Shown: positions 49,794 through 61,468, numbered from the stretch's first letter. The stretch: DNA of 64,000 nt from Zoroaster sp. YZ-2022 (GCA_029582265.1 CM055822.1:8569700-8633699); one strand, 5' to 3'. Notes: generated from the sequence alone by a model not told the origin. Made by a program: numbers and translations.

Positions 49794-50717
49794 ATGGCTT
49801 CATCAATCGATCTATTCTCCATTTATCTCGTATTGACTACTGTTCTAATTTTGACTCTAAACCCATTGTTCCTAGTTGTTATTCGTCGAGTGGAAAATAT
49901 ACCGACATCTACAAAGATATTCCTGGCATCGCTCACCGTCTCAGACTTAAGCGCGGGTTTATTTGTAGTTCTTCCATTCATTGTGGAATATCATTTTAAT
50001 TCATCAGGCCTACGCTCATATACTCGGTATAGACTGCCAACTTTGTTCATCGCTCTAAGAAGTTTTTTCCTTATTCATTGCTTTATTTCACTGTTGCTAT
50101 TGACTATCGACCGGTACCTTGCTATTGCCCGGTGTCTTCACTATCCACGATTGATGACAACCCGCATATCACTGATGATTGTTGCTTGTAGCTGGGTATC
50201 GATCATAATAATCACAACAACCATAATCGAAGTAGGATTAGATTTCGACGGGCTTGTTATTGTCTATTCATACATAATCCCTTGCTTCATTCTGATAGGA
50301 CTGTTCATTATCGTGGTTTTATACATACACATTCTGATAATCGCCAGACGTCACCAGGCACAGCTTAATGCCCGGGAAAACCAATTTGCAGCTGAAAATA
50401 ACACCCCAAGACGAATCCAGACTAAGTCTTTCACCACTGTTATCCTCATAGTGGCATTTGCTGTGGTGTGTTGGGCTCCGTTTGCCATATGTTGGCTATT
50501 TTCCTTGAACGACATAGTATACGGTAATAATTATTATGTAGTGTCAGTCACATACTACATGACCTTTATCACCAACTGGGCAGACGGAATCATTTTGTAC
50601 ATGAGAAACAGACAGTTCCGTCAGGTTCTACACAAAATGGTGTCTAACGGTTTTGGTGCACTGAGGCAGAAATGCAACTGCAGGCAGACCTCAAACTCTG
50701 CGATACAGCCGGCTTAG
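49794..50717 (+). CDS. Class A (rhodopsin-like) GPCR, single exon
   Basis: 307 residues with seven hydrophobic helices. Class A landmarks: N23 in TM1 (LTLNPLF), D51 in TM2 (SLTVSDL), D106-R107-Y108 at the TM3 end, W134 in TM4, P163 in TM5, C226-W-A-P229 in TM6, and NRQFRQV of helix 8. Oddities: the TM3 Cys that normally bonds to ECL2 is Pro82 and ECL2 has no Cys; the TM7 NPxxY is replaced by D264-G-I-I-L-Y; the N-terminus is only about 8 residues. Lack of the disulfide recalls melanocortin/adenosine-group receptors, but I cannot name a ligand. C294 and C296 could be palmitoylated. The start has a CACCATGG context. It is the only intact host-type gene here; the truncated sister is at 35469. 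Confidence 0.88.
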   Translation: MASSIDLFSIYLVLTTVLILTLNPLFLVVIRRVENIPTSTKIFLASLTVSDLSAGLFVVLPFIVEYHFNSSGLRSYTRYRLPTLFIALRSFFLIHCFISLLLLTIDRYLAIARCLHYPRLMTTRISLMIVACSWVSIIIITTTIIEVGLDFDGLVIVYSYIIPCFILIGLFIIVVLYIHILIIARRHQAQLNARENQFAAENNTPRRIQTKSFTTVILIVAFAVVCWAPFAICWLFSLNDIVYGNNYYVVSVTYYMTFITNWADGIILYMRNRQFRQVLHKMVSNGFGALRQKCNCRQTSNSAIQPA

Positions 50718-51633
50718 TTAGGCCTATGTGTGAGCTTTAGAGCAAGGACGTAGCTCTACAAACTGCATCTATATGCATATTGGATATGACAAGGTACAAA
50801 CAGAACATAAAATTTACTTATTGATGAAACACGAAGCTGTCAACTCATGAGTAATAGTCAAATGAATGTGCGGACAGCGACCTTACAGACTTTCAAACAG
50901 AAATTGACTGGATCATGGATGTTTTTTCCCTTTCACTTTTGATAAACTTTTTAGATGGTAGAATATACCAAAATATACAAATTAAGAAGATTACCGAGAG
51001 CTGTGTAAAATGGACTGATATGCGCTCTAGTCCAGTTAGCAGCAAAGCGTGTACAAACAGGGAGAGCTTTACGCCCAAGGAGTCAACTAACCATGATTAT
51101 TTTGTGGTTAGCTCCGTCCACGCAGTCTTTCAAGGCAAGATGTAGGCCTACAGTTCCTTACAGCCTACATTCACAAACCTTTCCCGAAATAACGTTTACA
51201 TGTATATTTCCGATCAAGGGTTCATTTCCGACCAGGTTTGTACTGGGGTAGGCCTATGTCTGTCCGACATACAGCACGTTGTTAATGATGAATTCACGAC
51301 GCGACAGTGTTGATGCACTAGTGAACGCGTGCACTGGTTTTACCTAAGTGCAAGCCGTACATGCAACTTCATTTCGTAAGGATTTTCACCGCAATGCCCA
51401 AAATTCTATGTGCGTGCAATATTTTTCTGCTGATGAATTAATTTCGCACATGTTTAATTTTCTTACACTGAGTCTGGGGGTTGGAGCACTTGAGCAATTA
51501 CGCCAGCCCTATACACATTTAGGACCACGTTCACTTCACACGTGCGCTTCGTACGATTACAACGGCCGAATTGAAAGGAACTCTAGAAACATTTTTAACT
51601 TTGTTTTATAATAACAGTTGTTTAACATTTAAC
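50718..51633. other. GPCR 3' flank
   Basis: No gene supported. From about 50839 it is the start of block copy 2, matching 1-790. Frames such as 50915-51145 are block shadows. Confidence 0.6.
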
Positions 51634-52273
51634 TATGGTGTTCTATAATGGACACCTACGCGGCGGCGACTTTTGGACGGCGACTTTTTTTTTTACGCGG
51701 CGACTTTTTTTTTTTGGACGGCGACTTTTTTTTTTGGACGACGACTTTTTTTTTTACGCGGCGACTTTTTTTTTTTTTTTTAAACAAAAAGTCGCCGTCC
51801 CAAAAAAAAAAGTCGACGTCCCAAAAAAAAAAGTCGCCGCGTAAAAAAAAAAAGCCGCCGTCCAAAAAAAAAAAGTCGCCGCGTAAAAAAAAAAGTCGCC
51901 GTCCAAAAAAAAAAAGTCGCCGTCCCCCAAAAAAAGTCGCCGCGTAAAAAAAAAAGTCGCCGTCCAAAAAAAAAATCGCCTTCCAAAAAAAAAAAGTCAC
52001 CGCGTAAAAAAAAAAGTCGCCGTCCCCCCCAAAAAAGTCGCCGCGTAAAAAAAAAAGTCGCCGTCCAAAAAAAAAATCGCCGTCCAAAAAAAAAAAGTCA
52101 CCGCGTAAAAAAAAAAGTCGCCGTCCAAAAAAAAAAAGTCGCCGCGAAAAAAAAAAAGTCGCCGTCCAAAAAAAAAAAGTCGCCGTCCAAAAACAAAAGT
52201 CGCCGCGTAAAAAAAAAAAGTCGCCCCGTAGAAAAAAAAGGCGCCGCGTAGGTGTCCATTATAGAACACCATA
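51634..52273. mobile_element. IS3EU-like MITE (TATGGTG termini)
   Basis: Starts TATGGTGTTCTATAATGG and ends with its reverse complement. TTTAAC precedes and TTTAAA follows; block copy 1 has a single TTTAAC in the empty site near 795, so the 6-bp target duplication is clear (one base changed). The interior is GTCGCCGCGT or GTCGCCGTCC units separated by 7-18 A or T, about 20 units, inverted about 145 bases from the left end. Open frames of Arg/Lys/Phe across it are artefacts. It looks like an internal-deletion derivative of the 44951-47078 element. Confidence 0.88.
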
Positions 52274-54275
52274 TTTAAAAAAATGACCATTTATTTCTAT
52301 ATGTGGTGGTGATGTTTAGAATCATTTCGGCCCACAATATAATCGCAGTTTCAACCACGATAAGCCACTCATTTTCCAGACAAATTTTTAATAATCAAAA
52401 TCAAGCATACAAAAAAATTATATACTACTTGAAATTCACTTTGAGAAGCACCCGAACACGTCGCAGTCGGTATTTGTTATCGCAATATATTGCATCTGTT
52501 TTAGAGATCAATATAACAATGTAAATTACAAAAATGGACGGAAGACTAACTTTTATGAATGACTGCAATTTTGCTAAAATAAGGAAAAATTTACATGGAA
52601 GAAAGATACACGTGAAGTTTTTTTACTACCTTTTAGCCCAATTCCCAGATGATTATGTCTGGTAAAATCTTGATATTATATGCATATGATGAACTAAAAC
52701 GACAATATACCCTTGAAAAACAACACCTGTACCTGTGCACACTGCATACTTTAATTTAAGCATTTTAAATTTGCTATACAAAATTCACAGATTGCTATAC
52801 AAAAAATGATTTTGCTATACAAATTCTTTTTTTTTTTTGCATCGCAGTATTTCTATTGGAAAGAACTTACTGGAAAAAATGTAGGCCTATAAAAAATAAA
52901 TGTGTTTCATATCATATAAGGTTACAAATATTTTGTCAATGTTTATGGGTCTGAATTTTTTGTTTTGACATTGTTCTGTTATTTGCTGATATTATACTTT
53001 CGACTAAACCATAAACTTTTGTTGTAAAACTTTGCCGTATATATGTCGACATTATTCAGGATATTGCTGTATCATATACCGTATTGTGCAAAATGTATAT
53101 ACCGAAAGCTGATATAAGTGTTAGCATGGTGCGTTTTCATACGAGCTAAACTGTAATAATCAAATGAAATATAATTTGCTGGTAATCAGTGCAAACTGCT
53201 GTGTATCACTCCCAACAGAAGGCGGTAGTAGCATGATAGCGAGTGATAGATTGATCATGGAGGAAGGAATTCCTTTACCCATGGGTTTATTAATTAACCA
53301 TATAATATAGCAGATTTCCCATTTTCTTGTATATTGTTCATTTGGCACATTTTAAGACTTGTACTATATTTTCAACATGATTGTAAATATAGAGTTATCC
53401 GGCCAATTGAAAATACCATCGATTTAACGAGTACATGCGCATTGAACTGTGTGACGACCTCACTGTTTGGAAAAAATGAGTAAAACTTGCGTACTTAATA
53501 CGAGGTTGTGTACAAAGTCAATGGGGAGGGACCGAGTTTCTGTGATCAATTGTAAGTTTGTTTACGTATTATGACAAGATTATTGAAATTTCTTTTTTGA
53601 AATTGATTAGATCATAAACAGAATGCTTGAATTATTATATATTTCCATAATGTTGTCATAAAATTTATCACCAAAAACTCGCCCCAATGAGTTTATACAA
53701 GGTACCTTATTTATTTCCATACCAAAAGGTAGTCACGCAAGTCAGTGTACATGCGCACTGTAATTCCATTTAATGTATATACTAGTCATGCGTATGTAAT
53801 AACACAATATAATTTACCGTAAATTTAGCATTTTCTGTATATAGAATCTGCTTGTAACCTGGACTTAACTTACAGATGCGCAGCTAAAACAGCTTTCAGG
53901 ACTATGCACAATAATTAAACACGTATATATCTGCGTATATAATAGCAGATGCACACTAAAACAAATGCGGATACGTCTATCAAGAATTTAACATTATTTT
54001 GGCATTCATCCTGTAGCTTACTTGCACATTCACGCTTAAACGAGTTACATTAACAATTAACCACCATTTCTGCATTTTCAATCTGCTTGTTTTCAAGAAA
54101 GGTCTACGCGCTAAAACAACTTAAGGCGTATAATCAAAAGTATAGGTCTAAATTGTAATTTAGGGCATAAACGGTAATTTAGGGCATATAGGCCAATTTT
54201 GGCATTTTCTGTTATAAACTGCTTGAAAAATATTATACGTTAATCGAAACAACTTAATTTACACTATTTTGTGCT
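52274..54275. other. Non-coding part of block copy 2
   Basis: Matches about 801-2788. No gene supported; contains the triple TTGCTATACAAA motif near 52772. Confidence 0.6.
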
Positions 54276-54914
54276 GCTGAACAAATTATACATGCGTTTG
54301 TCACATCACGTCTCGATAACGGGAATGCTCTCCTCTACGGTCTCCCGCAGAATCAAATATCTCGTCTTCAGCACATACAAAACACAGCAGCTCGTGTTGT
54401 GACTTTGTCCAGAAAGTCATGCCATATCAAGCCAATCTTGAAAGAACTGCACTGGCTTCCTGTTCCACAGAGAATTGTTTTTAAACTTATGCTAATTGTT
54501 CACAAATCCTTTAATAACATTGCTCCAATTTATATTTCTGAACTGCTTAAAGTCTACACTCCATCACGCAATTTGCGCTCCAGCAACATGTCACTCCTAA
54601 AGGAACCAACTTCAAAACGGAACTGGGGTGATAGGTCTTTTTCTGTCGCGGCTCCGAGACTCTGGAATCATCTTCCAACTAAACTCAAATCTTGTCATAG
54701 TATAACTAGATTTAAGTCGATGCTTAAAACTCATCTTATGTCACAATTCTTCAAAGATGATGTATATTTGTAATTACATTGTAGGTACATGTATCTCAGT
54801 ACATAATTTTTTCCCTATGCTATCATTGTATATTGTTTGTATTCATGTTTTTTATTTGTTTCTGCGCCTTGAGCGCCCAGCAGGGTGGATATGTGCGCGC
54901 TACAAATCTTTATT
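54276..54914 (+). pseudogene. 5'-truncated LINE, C-terminal RT region (copy 2)
   Basis: Here the frame is open from about 54276 through 54773: AEQIIHAFVTSRLDNGNALL, GLPQNQISRLQHIQ, then ILKELHWLPV and AAPRLWNHLPT. It is the less damaged sister of 2789-3402 and shows the bases lost there. The LINE tail GTGGATATGTGCGCGCTA ends in CTTTATT, after which a Helitron-like 5' end begins instead of a (TTA)n run. It lacks all catalytic domains. Confidence 0.87.
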
Positions 54915-55480
54915 AGGTGTTCGGCTTTTCAGCCGAACAACTATTGTTATTGTTCCGTTTTTTTTTTTTTTTTTACTTCTCCTTCTCCTTAACTCTTCTC
55001 TACATCGAAAGTGCAAGTTAACAATTTCACACAACCTTGAAACTTCACACATATAAAGACCTTATCATGTAGATGAATCTAGTTACGTCATGATCACGTC
55101 ATCAGGTATCAAATTACAAGCCATTTAAGTTTTAAAAATGACCATTTGCTATCGACTGTATATCAAAATATACTAAAGCTATGATGTTCATAATCTGGGA
55201 TCTGATAGATCAAGGCTTAGGCAACATTTGAAAAGTTAACGTCAAAATCGTCTGACATTTGCTTCCGGTCGTACCGGAAGGTCAAAGTTTTGATTTTTTT
55301 TTCTTCAAAATTCCTTTTCTGGGCCAAAATCCCATTGACTTAACACACACCAGACACTCGTGGTTCTGGGGCCCATTGTTTACAAACCGCAGAGACTGAG
55401 ATCGTTATCTACTGGAAAACAGCTGGCGGTCTTCACGGGGACGTTTGCGGTTTCACAGGCTAAAGCTCTTGCAGGATAAA
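54915..55480 (+). mobile_element. Helitron-like fragment C (5' end)
   Basis: Begins AGGTGTTCGGC with a GTTCGGCT/AGCCGAAC stem-loop, like the AGGTGTTCG start at 58257, followed by a T-rich tract, AAACTTCACACATA and ACGTCATCAGGTATC, all shared in diverged form with family B. GCTTCCGGTC...ACCGGAAGGTCAAAG corresponds to B's CCGGAAGTCAAAG repeat. No CTAG terminus with hairpin was found, so the 3' end is missing or unrecognised; 55480 is approximate. Confidence 0.65.
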
Positions 55481-56189
55481 ATATATTTGATAGATGTGGT
55501 TGGGCGTTTAAGCCAATAACGGATGTGCTACAATATTTCTAAAACCATAGATCGTATTAACTTAATACTGCAGTGTCATTTTGTACGAATGGAAAGGGCT
55601 GTTGAAAAGCCAATACCGAAAAGCTATTTCTTTGAAATGAGTAAGGCAACTTACTTTTGAAAACAGACGAGACAAATGAAAAGAAATAAACAAATAAATA
55701 AATCCATTACTGTACATTTATATGATGTTTCGTTTTATTTATTTATTTATTAAATAACAAATGAAACTAGATTTTGTAGACCTTGTGTTTTTTTAAAAGG
55801 AATATAATGAATGCATAAAATTACAGAATTAATGAATGCATAAAATTACAGAATTTACATATAAATTATACAGGTGAGCACAATATAAAATTTGTTCACA
55901 ATTAATGTGTAATTTCAAACATTTGTTTGAAGTAAATTGTTAGTGTTCACTAAGATAGGAGAGCAGCCGTATAAAATGCAGAGAGATATTACATGCCTTA
56001 TTTACAAAACTAAGTAGTTTCTTTGTAAAAGTTGTTGTGAATCACAACATCATCTGAAAACATACATTTGGAAGGTCAATTATTAAAATAATTTCACATT
56101 ATTCTGAATGTGAACGGCCGCCTGGACGATGAAGGGACGGATATTGGTAATGGTATTTATTACAGCTATTGTGCAGCAGCTTGCCTAGT
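55481..56189. other. AT-rich filler of copy-2-specific insertion
   Basis: Present only in block copy 2, between fragment C and the foldback. Has ATTTATTT and GAATGCATAAAATTACAGAAT direct repeats near 55810-55855. No gene seen. Confidence 0.5.
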
Positions 56190-56343
56190 CTTGGTTCCAA
56201 GACCTTCTTGTTTCAAGTTCAAGTTTTGGATCCTGCCTAGACGAATCAAACTTAAACTTGAAACAGCGCCCTCTATGTTTGATTCATGACATAAGTGTAT
56301 GATGGTTTTATGGACGTGAAAACACAAAGGTCTTGGAACCAAG
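56190..56343. mobile_element. Foldback/MITE candidate (CTTGGTTCCAAGACC)
   Basis: CTTGGTTCCAAGACCTT at the left is exactly inverted at the right end; inside, TTTCAAGTTCAAGTTT pairs imperfectly with AAACTTAAACTTGAAA. Total 154 bases, no ORF, flanks not informative. Confidence 0.6.
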
Positions 56344-56648
56344 ATTACAGCTTGCCCAAATGAAAGATATAAGTGAATTCCGACATCACAATGTAGAACT
56401 ATGTTTAATTGCTGTTCAAATGTTGTAAGCATTTCAACTTGCGTGAATTAGTTATAGAAAATTTGCTTATAAATACTGCAGAACTAACACAGATGGTTCA
56501 ATATTGGCAACATGAACATAAGATATTCCTAAATTATATGAAACATGCATCATTTCTGCCTGAACGAGTTGAAAACTGTACAGCAGCAATGCAACTAGTT
56601 TATCTTTGCCCAGATGACTACGACTACACAGAGGATGTCATTCCCTAA
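56338..56648 (+). pseudogene. Unrecognised coding-like fragment
   Basis: Two overlapping frames read like protein: QLAQMKDISEFRHHNVELCL to a stop at about 56428, and from 56409 (no ATG) to 56645 a 79-codon frame ending AMQLVYLCPDDYDYTEDVIP. Residue use is balanced, unlike the low-complexity frames nearby. It lies at the end of the copy-2-specific insertion and may be a captured exon or degraded TE gene. I do not recognise the family. Confidence 0.3.
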
Positions 56649-56654
56649 AGTTAA

Positions 56655-58256
56655 CAAAAAATGTGTACATACTTCGTGTAAAAGCACATTCGTGTTAAAT
56701 TCACTGATTAGATGCGGGCTGAAACAATGTCTCGGCCTTGATATAAATGATTTACCTTATATTTATATTTCATTTTCTGTTTGTATATAAACTCAGTCCC
56801 GTAGGATGATGGGGGATGGGGACTGGGGAGGGGTTGTAATCCCCTCCAGCTTGCAATGCATTCAATATATATGAAATAAGAAACGTATAAACATTTCTTC
56901 CTGCCGTATAAGATCCACTTGCTCAAACAAGACAAACACCCAGCCCCCGTTGTCAAACCCTGAAACCTACGGCCCTGAAACTGGGTGTAATTGCAGATGC
57001 ACGATAAACAACTTATTAATTTTATTTTGTGCATTTTTCTGTACGCCATATATGGATTCTGTTTCTTAGTTGAATTGAGTTGAATTGATTGTTGTCTGAG
57101 GCGGGGGGAGGGGGGGGGGGGTAAAAGTACTCTCTGCATGTACTAGCATGATGAACATTTAGATGTTTTTGGACGACCCCTAAAGTTTCATGGAGTCTAT
57201 GAACCAATCGCAATAAGATGTGAACACAAATATTAAATAATGGTCTTTTCAAAAACAAACATCACGTTAGTTGGGAAATTGATATTTTCATTGTTTTTTC
57301 CCCATTCAATAACAATACTGCTCTCAATGCAATGTCAACTGGATTTCAAATTGCTGGCTTACCTAGTTTGGACATAATTCCTTTCCGATCCAGGGTAAAT
57401 ATGGTACAGATACACCATACGAATTGTGCAGTAAATTTTATTAAATTTTTAATGGATACATGTTTTAGTCAATTAAGTGGAAGACGATCACCATATTTTT
57501 TATTCACATGAACTTATACAAATTGGTGTTGTAAGTTGACATTCTCTACTGATGTGTTGAACATGGCATTATTTTACTCTCAATTCTTTATAAAACGTCG
57601 TTATTGTTTTTCATTTCTGGTTTTGTCTGTAATGATTAATAAAAGTGCCTACTTAAAATAATTTTATATATCCCTTGTGATTTTTTATCTAGGAGAAAAC
57701 AAAGGATTTAGGCCTATTTCGAATGTCAAAACATTGCACTCTGGCAAAGTAATAAAAAATAAAATAAAAACAACACCATAAAAAGACATGCGACAGTTTT
57801 GCGACGAAACTTTCACAGGTCAGATGTATAGTTCTTGTAAACTGGAGGGTTTAATTGAATGTAATTAATACTTCCCAAAATACCAATATCGTACCATCCA
57901 TTGAATGATCCAAACATCCACCATACACAGATTCAGTGGGAGTAAATTTCATTTTCAATCGTATTTTATTGTTACAATCTTCATATTTATTTACGAAAAC
58001 AATATTGCATGCATTTTTTTAAATGAACGGTATCAATTATTTGGAATTCTTGACATAAAAATATCTGTTTCAACGCATAAATGTGGAAGAATAATTTGAA
58101 AAACTACAAATTTTTGAGAAATGTGTGAAAGCACATAAATTACAGTCGGAGATCGACGTCAGTCACCTGGGGCGGATTCAGGAGTCCAATTAGCCTTGAC
58201 CTCTATGCCTTGACCAAAGCACGTCGGAACGGTTTGGCCGCATAATGGTGTTTTTT
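56655..58256. other. Non-coding part of block copy 2
   Basis: Matches about 3575-5625 but with the 460-bp module present once. No gene supported; minus frames at 56708 and 57022 are not credible. Confidence 0.6.
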
Positions 58257-60448
58257 AGGTGTTCGAGCCACAGCGCGAACACCTCTTGATATTGTTCGTT
58301 TTTTTTAAAAACTTTTTCTTCTTCTTCTTTTCGGTGAATATCCAGAGCAAAAATCATAGTTGCAGAGTTCACAGAACCTTAAAACTTCACACATAGTTAG
58401 ACCTTAACATGTAGTTGCATCTTAAGTTGTGATGTCATAGTGAGGTCATCAGATATCGAATTACACTTAATCAAAGTTTAATATTTCAAAAAATTATATC
58501 TCATGAACCACAAAATATATTTTCACAATATTTACACCATGTTATAGATCTTGAATTATGTGATTTTCCGTACACAGACGTGACCCCAATCTGACCTTAC
58601 TTCCTGTCCAAACCGAAAGTCAAAGTTTATTATTTAAAAAAAATCATATCTCAACAACTACAAGAGGTAAATTCACAGTTTTTGCACCTTTGTACAGATT
58701 GTTAATTGTCAAAAATATTTTCAAAAACATAACCCCAATTTGACCTTTGCTTCCTGTCCAAACCGGAAGTCAAAGTTTAATATTTAAAAAAAATCATATC
58801 TCAACAACCACAAGAGGTAAATTCACAGTTTTTGCACCTTTGTACAGATTGTTAATTTTAAAAAATATTTTCAAAAACATGACCCCAATTTGACCTTTAC
58901 TTCCTGTCCAAACCGGAAGTCAAAGTTTAATATTAAAAATATCATATCTCAACAACCACAAGGGGTAAATTTACAATCTTTACAAGTTCCAATCATTCCA
59001 TCCAGTTTTTTAAAACTTTTTCTTCTCCTTCTTCTTCTTCTTCTTCTCAGTAAAATATATCCAGAGACAAAAACATAGTTGCGGAGTTCACAAAACCTTA
59101 AAACTTCACACATAGTTAGACCTTAACATGTAGTTGTATCTTAAGTTGTGACGTCATAGTGAGGTCATCAGATATCGAATTACACTCAATCAAAGTTTAA
59201 TATTTCAAAAAATTATATCTCATGAACCACAAAAGATATTTTCACAATATTTACACCATGTTATAGATCTGGAATTATGTGATTTTTCGTACACGGACGT
59301 GACCCCAATCTGACCCTACTTCCTGTCCAAACCGGAAGTCAAAATTTAATATTAAAAAAATCATATCTCAACAACCACAAGAGGTAAATTGAAATTTTTT
59401 GCACCATTGCACAGATTGTTAATTGTCAAAAATATTTACAAAAACATGACCCTAATTTGACCTTTACTTCCTGTCCAAACCGGAAGTCAAAGTTTAATAT
59501 TAAAAAAATCATCTCAACAACCACAAGGGGTAAATTCACACTCTTTCCACCATTGTATAGATTGTTAATTGTCGAAAAAATATTTACACAAAGGTGACCC
59601 CAATTTGACCTTACTTCCTGTCCAAACCGGAAGTCAAAGTTTAATATTTAATAAAATCATATCTCAACAACCACAAGAAGTAAATTCACAGTTTTTGCAC
59701 CATTGTACAGATTGTTAATTTTCAAAAATATTTACAAAAACATGACCCTAATTTGACCTTTACTTCCTGTCCAAACCGGAAGTCAAAGTATAATATTAAA
59801 AAAATTCATATCTCAACAACCACAAGGGGTAAATTCACAATCTTTCCACCATTGTATAGATTGTTAATTGTCGAAAAAATATTTACACAAAGGTGACCCC
59901 AATTTGACCTTACTTCCTGTCCAAACCGGAAGTCAAAGTTTAATATTTAAAAAAATCATATCTCAACAACCACAAGAGGTAAATTCACAGTTTTTGCACC
60001 ATTGTACAGATTGTTAATTGTCAAAAATATTTACAAAAACGTGACCCCAATTTGACCTTTACTTCCTGTCCAAACTGGAAGTCAAAGTTTAATATTAAAA
60101 CAATATTTTCAAAATCGTACATTATTAGCGAGGACGACGGTTTCGTCAAAATCACAATTCGTATCTGGAACTACACGAAAACGGGTTGTACCAAAATTGA
60201 CCCTCATGTAGCAGAACAGTTGTTTTTCACATTTGAACTGTTTTTTCAAGAATAAATAATGTGATTTAGTTCAAATCATTGAAACAAATCATCGTTGGTA
60301 ACCACATCATATTTTACAGGGTACTCTTTAATATGAAACAAAAATAATAATGCAAAGTTTCTTTAAAAAACATTCTGACGTCATCATCACTGCCCTGACA
60401 AAACTCGAACACCTATGTGTTTGTAATATCACAAACACTTCCATCTAG
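58257..60448 (+). mobile_element. Complete Helitron-like (Helentron/HINE-type) element, family B
   Basis: The left end AGGTGTTCGAG is matched near the right by its reverse complement CTCGAACACCT (60403-60413), which is then followed by a hairpin GTGTTTGT-AATATC-ACAAACAC, TTCCAT and the terminal CTAG. The left end also forms a AGGTGTTCG/CGAACACCT stem-loop. This asymmetric arrangement is that described for Helentron-derived elements. Block copy 1 is the empty site, a T/G-rich run near 5613. The interior has nine repeats of about 150 bp with CTTCCTGTCCAAACCGGAAG, and the first 300 bases are duplicated at about 59013. No Rep/helicase is encoded. Confidence 0.85.
60118..60255 (+). pseudogene. Possible captured exon inside family B element
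   Basis: After the last 150-bp repeat, a frame reads ISEDDGFVKITIRIWNYTKT, then CTKIDPHVAEQLFFTFELFF and QE before TAA at 60253-60255. It is non-repetitive and protein-like, located just inside the 3' end, where Helitron-type elements may carry host sequence. No family recognised and no start codon of its own. Confidence 0.3.
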
Positions 60449-61468
60449 TTTGTTTTGTTTTGCTTTTTCTTTAAAAAAAAAATTTCAACAGCTTAAATGT
60501 ACGAGTCAAACTTACTCTTTTAAGTAAGAATAAGAAAGATCATTTAAGAAAAAACAAAGGTTGTTTAAATCATATAAAACATTAAAGGGAATGTACAACA
60601 TTGGTTTATATTATAAAACAAACCTGTAAAAGTTTCATACAATAGGTGGTCACATTTTTGAGAAAATTCCCTGTTATCTCAATCATGTTTGTTCGTATGT
60701 TCGTGACGTAACACGCGTGCGCATTGGTAATACGCACATTCTTTGTGTGTAATTTAACCTAAATTCCTTGATTTTAACGTTCAAAAACGTTCAGAAATAA
60801 AAATTAAAATTGACGTTCAGAAACTGAATTTTTTTCATAAGGTTTTGAGTCTTTAAAACACAGTCCCAAGCTTTCTAATTTCTTGTGTAAATTCTTAAAG
60901 AAAAGGGTGGTCAGTACATTTCCAATGGGCTTCTGATGATCGTTGGAGCCAGTACGTGTGAAGTGGGCGTGGTTTATGTTGGAATTACGTCACACTTACG
61001 AACAGGATAGACATTACACGTTAGAAAGAATATGGAAATATTAATGCATTTTCACTTTTATCTCGTTAGTATGTAGTAGTATGAATGTAGTATGAATGTA
61101 GTAGTATGAAAGTAAGCAGTATGAAAAGTGTTTCTTCAAGGAAAAATTCAAAGTTTCCCATTTTTAAGGTTTGTTCCTAGACTGGTGTACTCACATTTAC
61201 ACTGAAAAATATTGTTTACTTTTAATTATTTTATACCCTTTTTTTATTGAATTGAAAGAAAACAGAGTCTTATGGTGCAGGTATTAGTTGTTCACACTTA
61301 ACCATACATTTGTTGAAACCTGATTATTTTCATATCAATTCTCATAGTTTCACATTGAATCATTTATATCAAATTGTGTACTTTTCTGTCAACTTGAGTT
61401 TTGAGGGTGTTCTTTGTTGGTTTTGCTTTCAAATTAAGTGAAGTAAGGCGCTTGGGTCCATCAGTAAA
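60449..61468. other. Non-coding part of block copy 2
   Basis: Matches 5625-6298 and 7261-7600, with the LINE of copy 1 absent at about 61122. No gene supported. Confidence 0.6.

Noticed and set aside
51635..52290. Frames rich in RRLFFF / KKKSPRKKK
   Set aside because: Translation of GTCGCC units plus poly(A) in a MITE.
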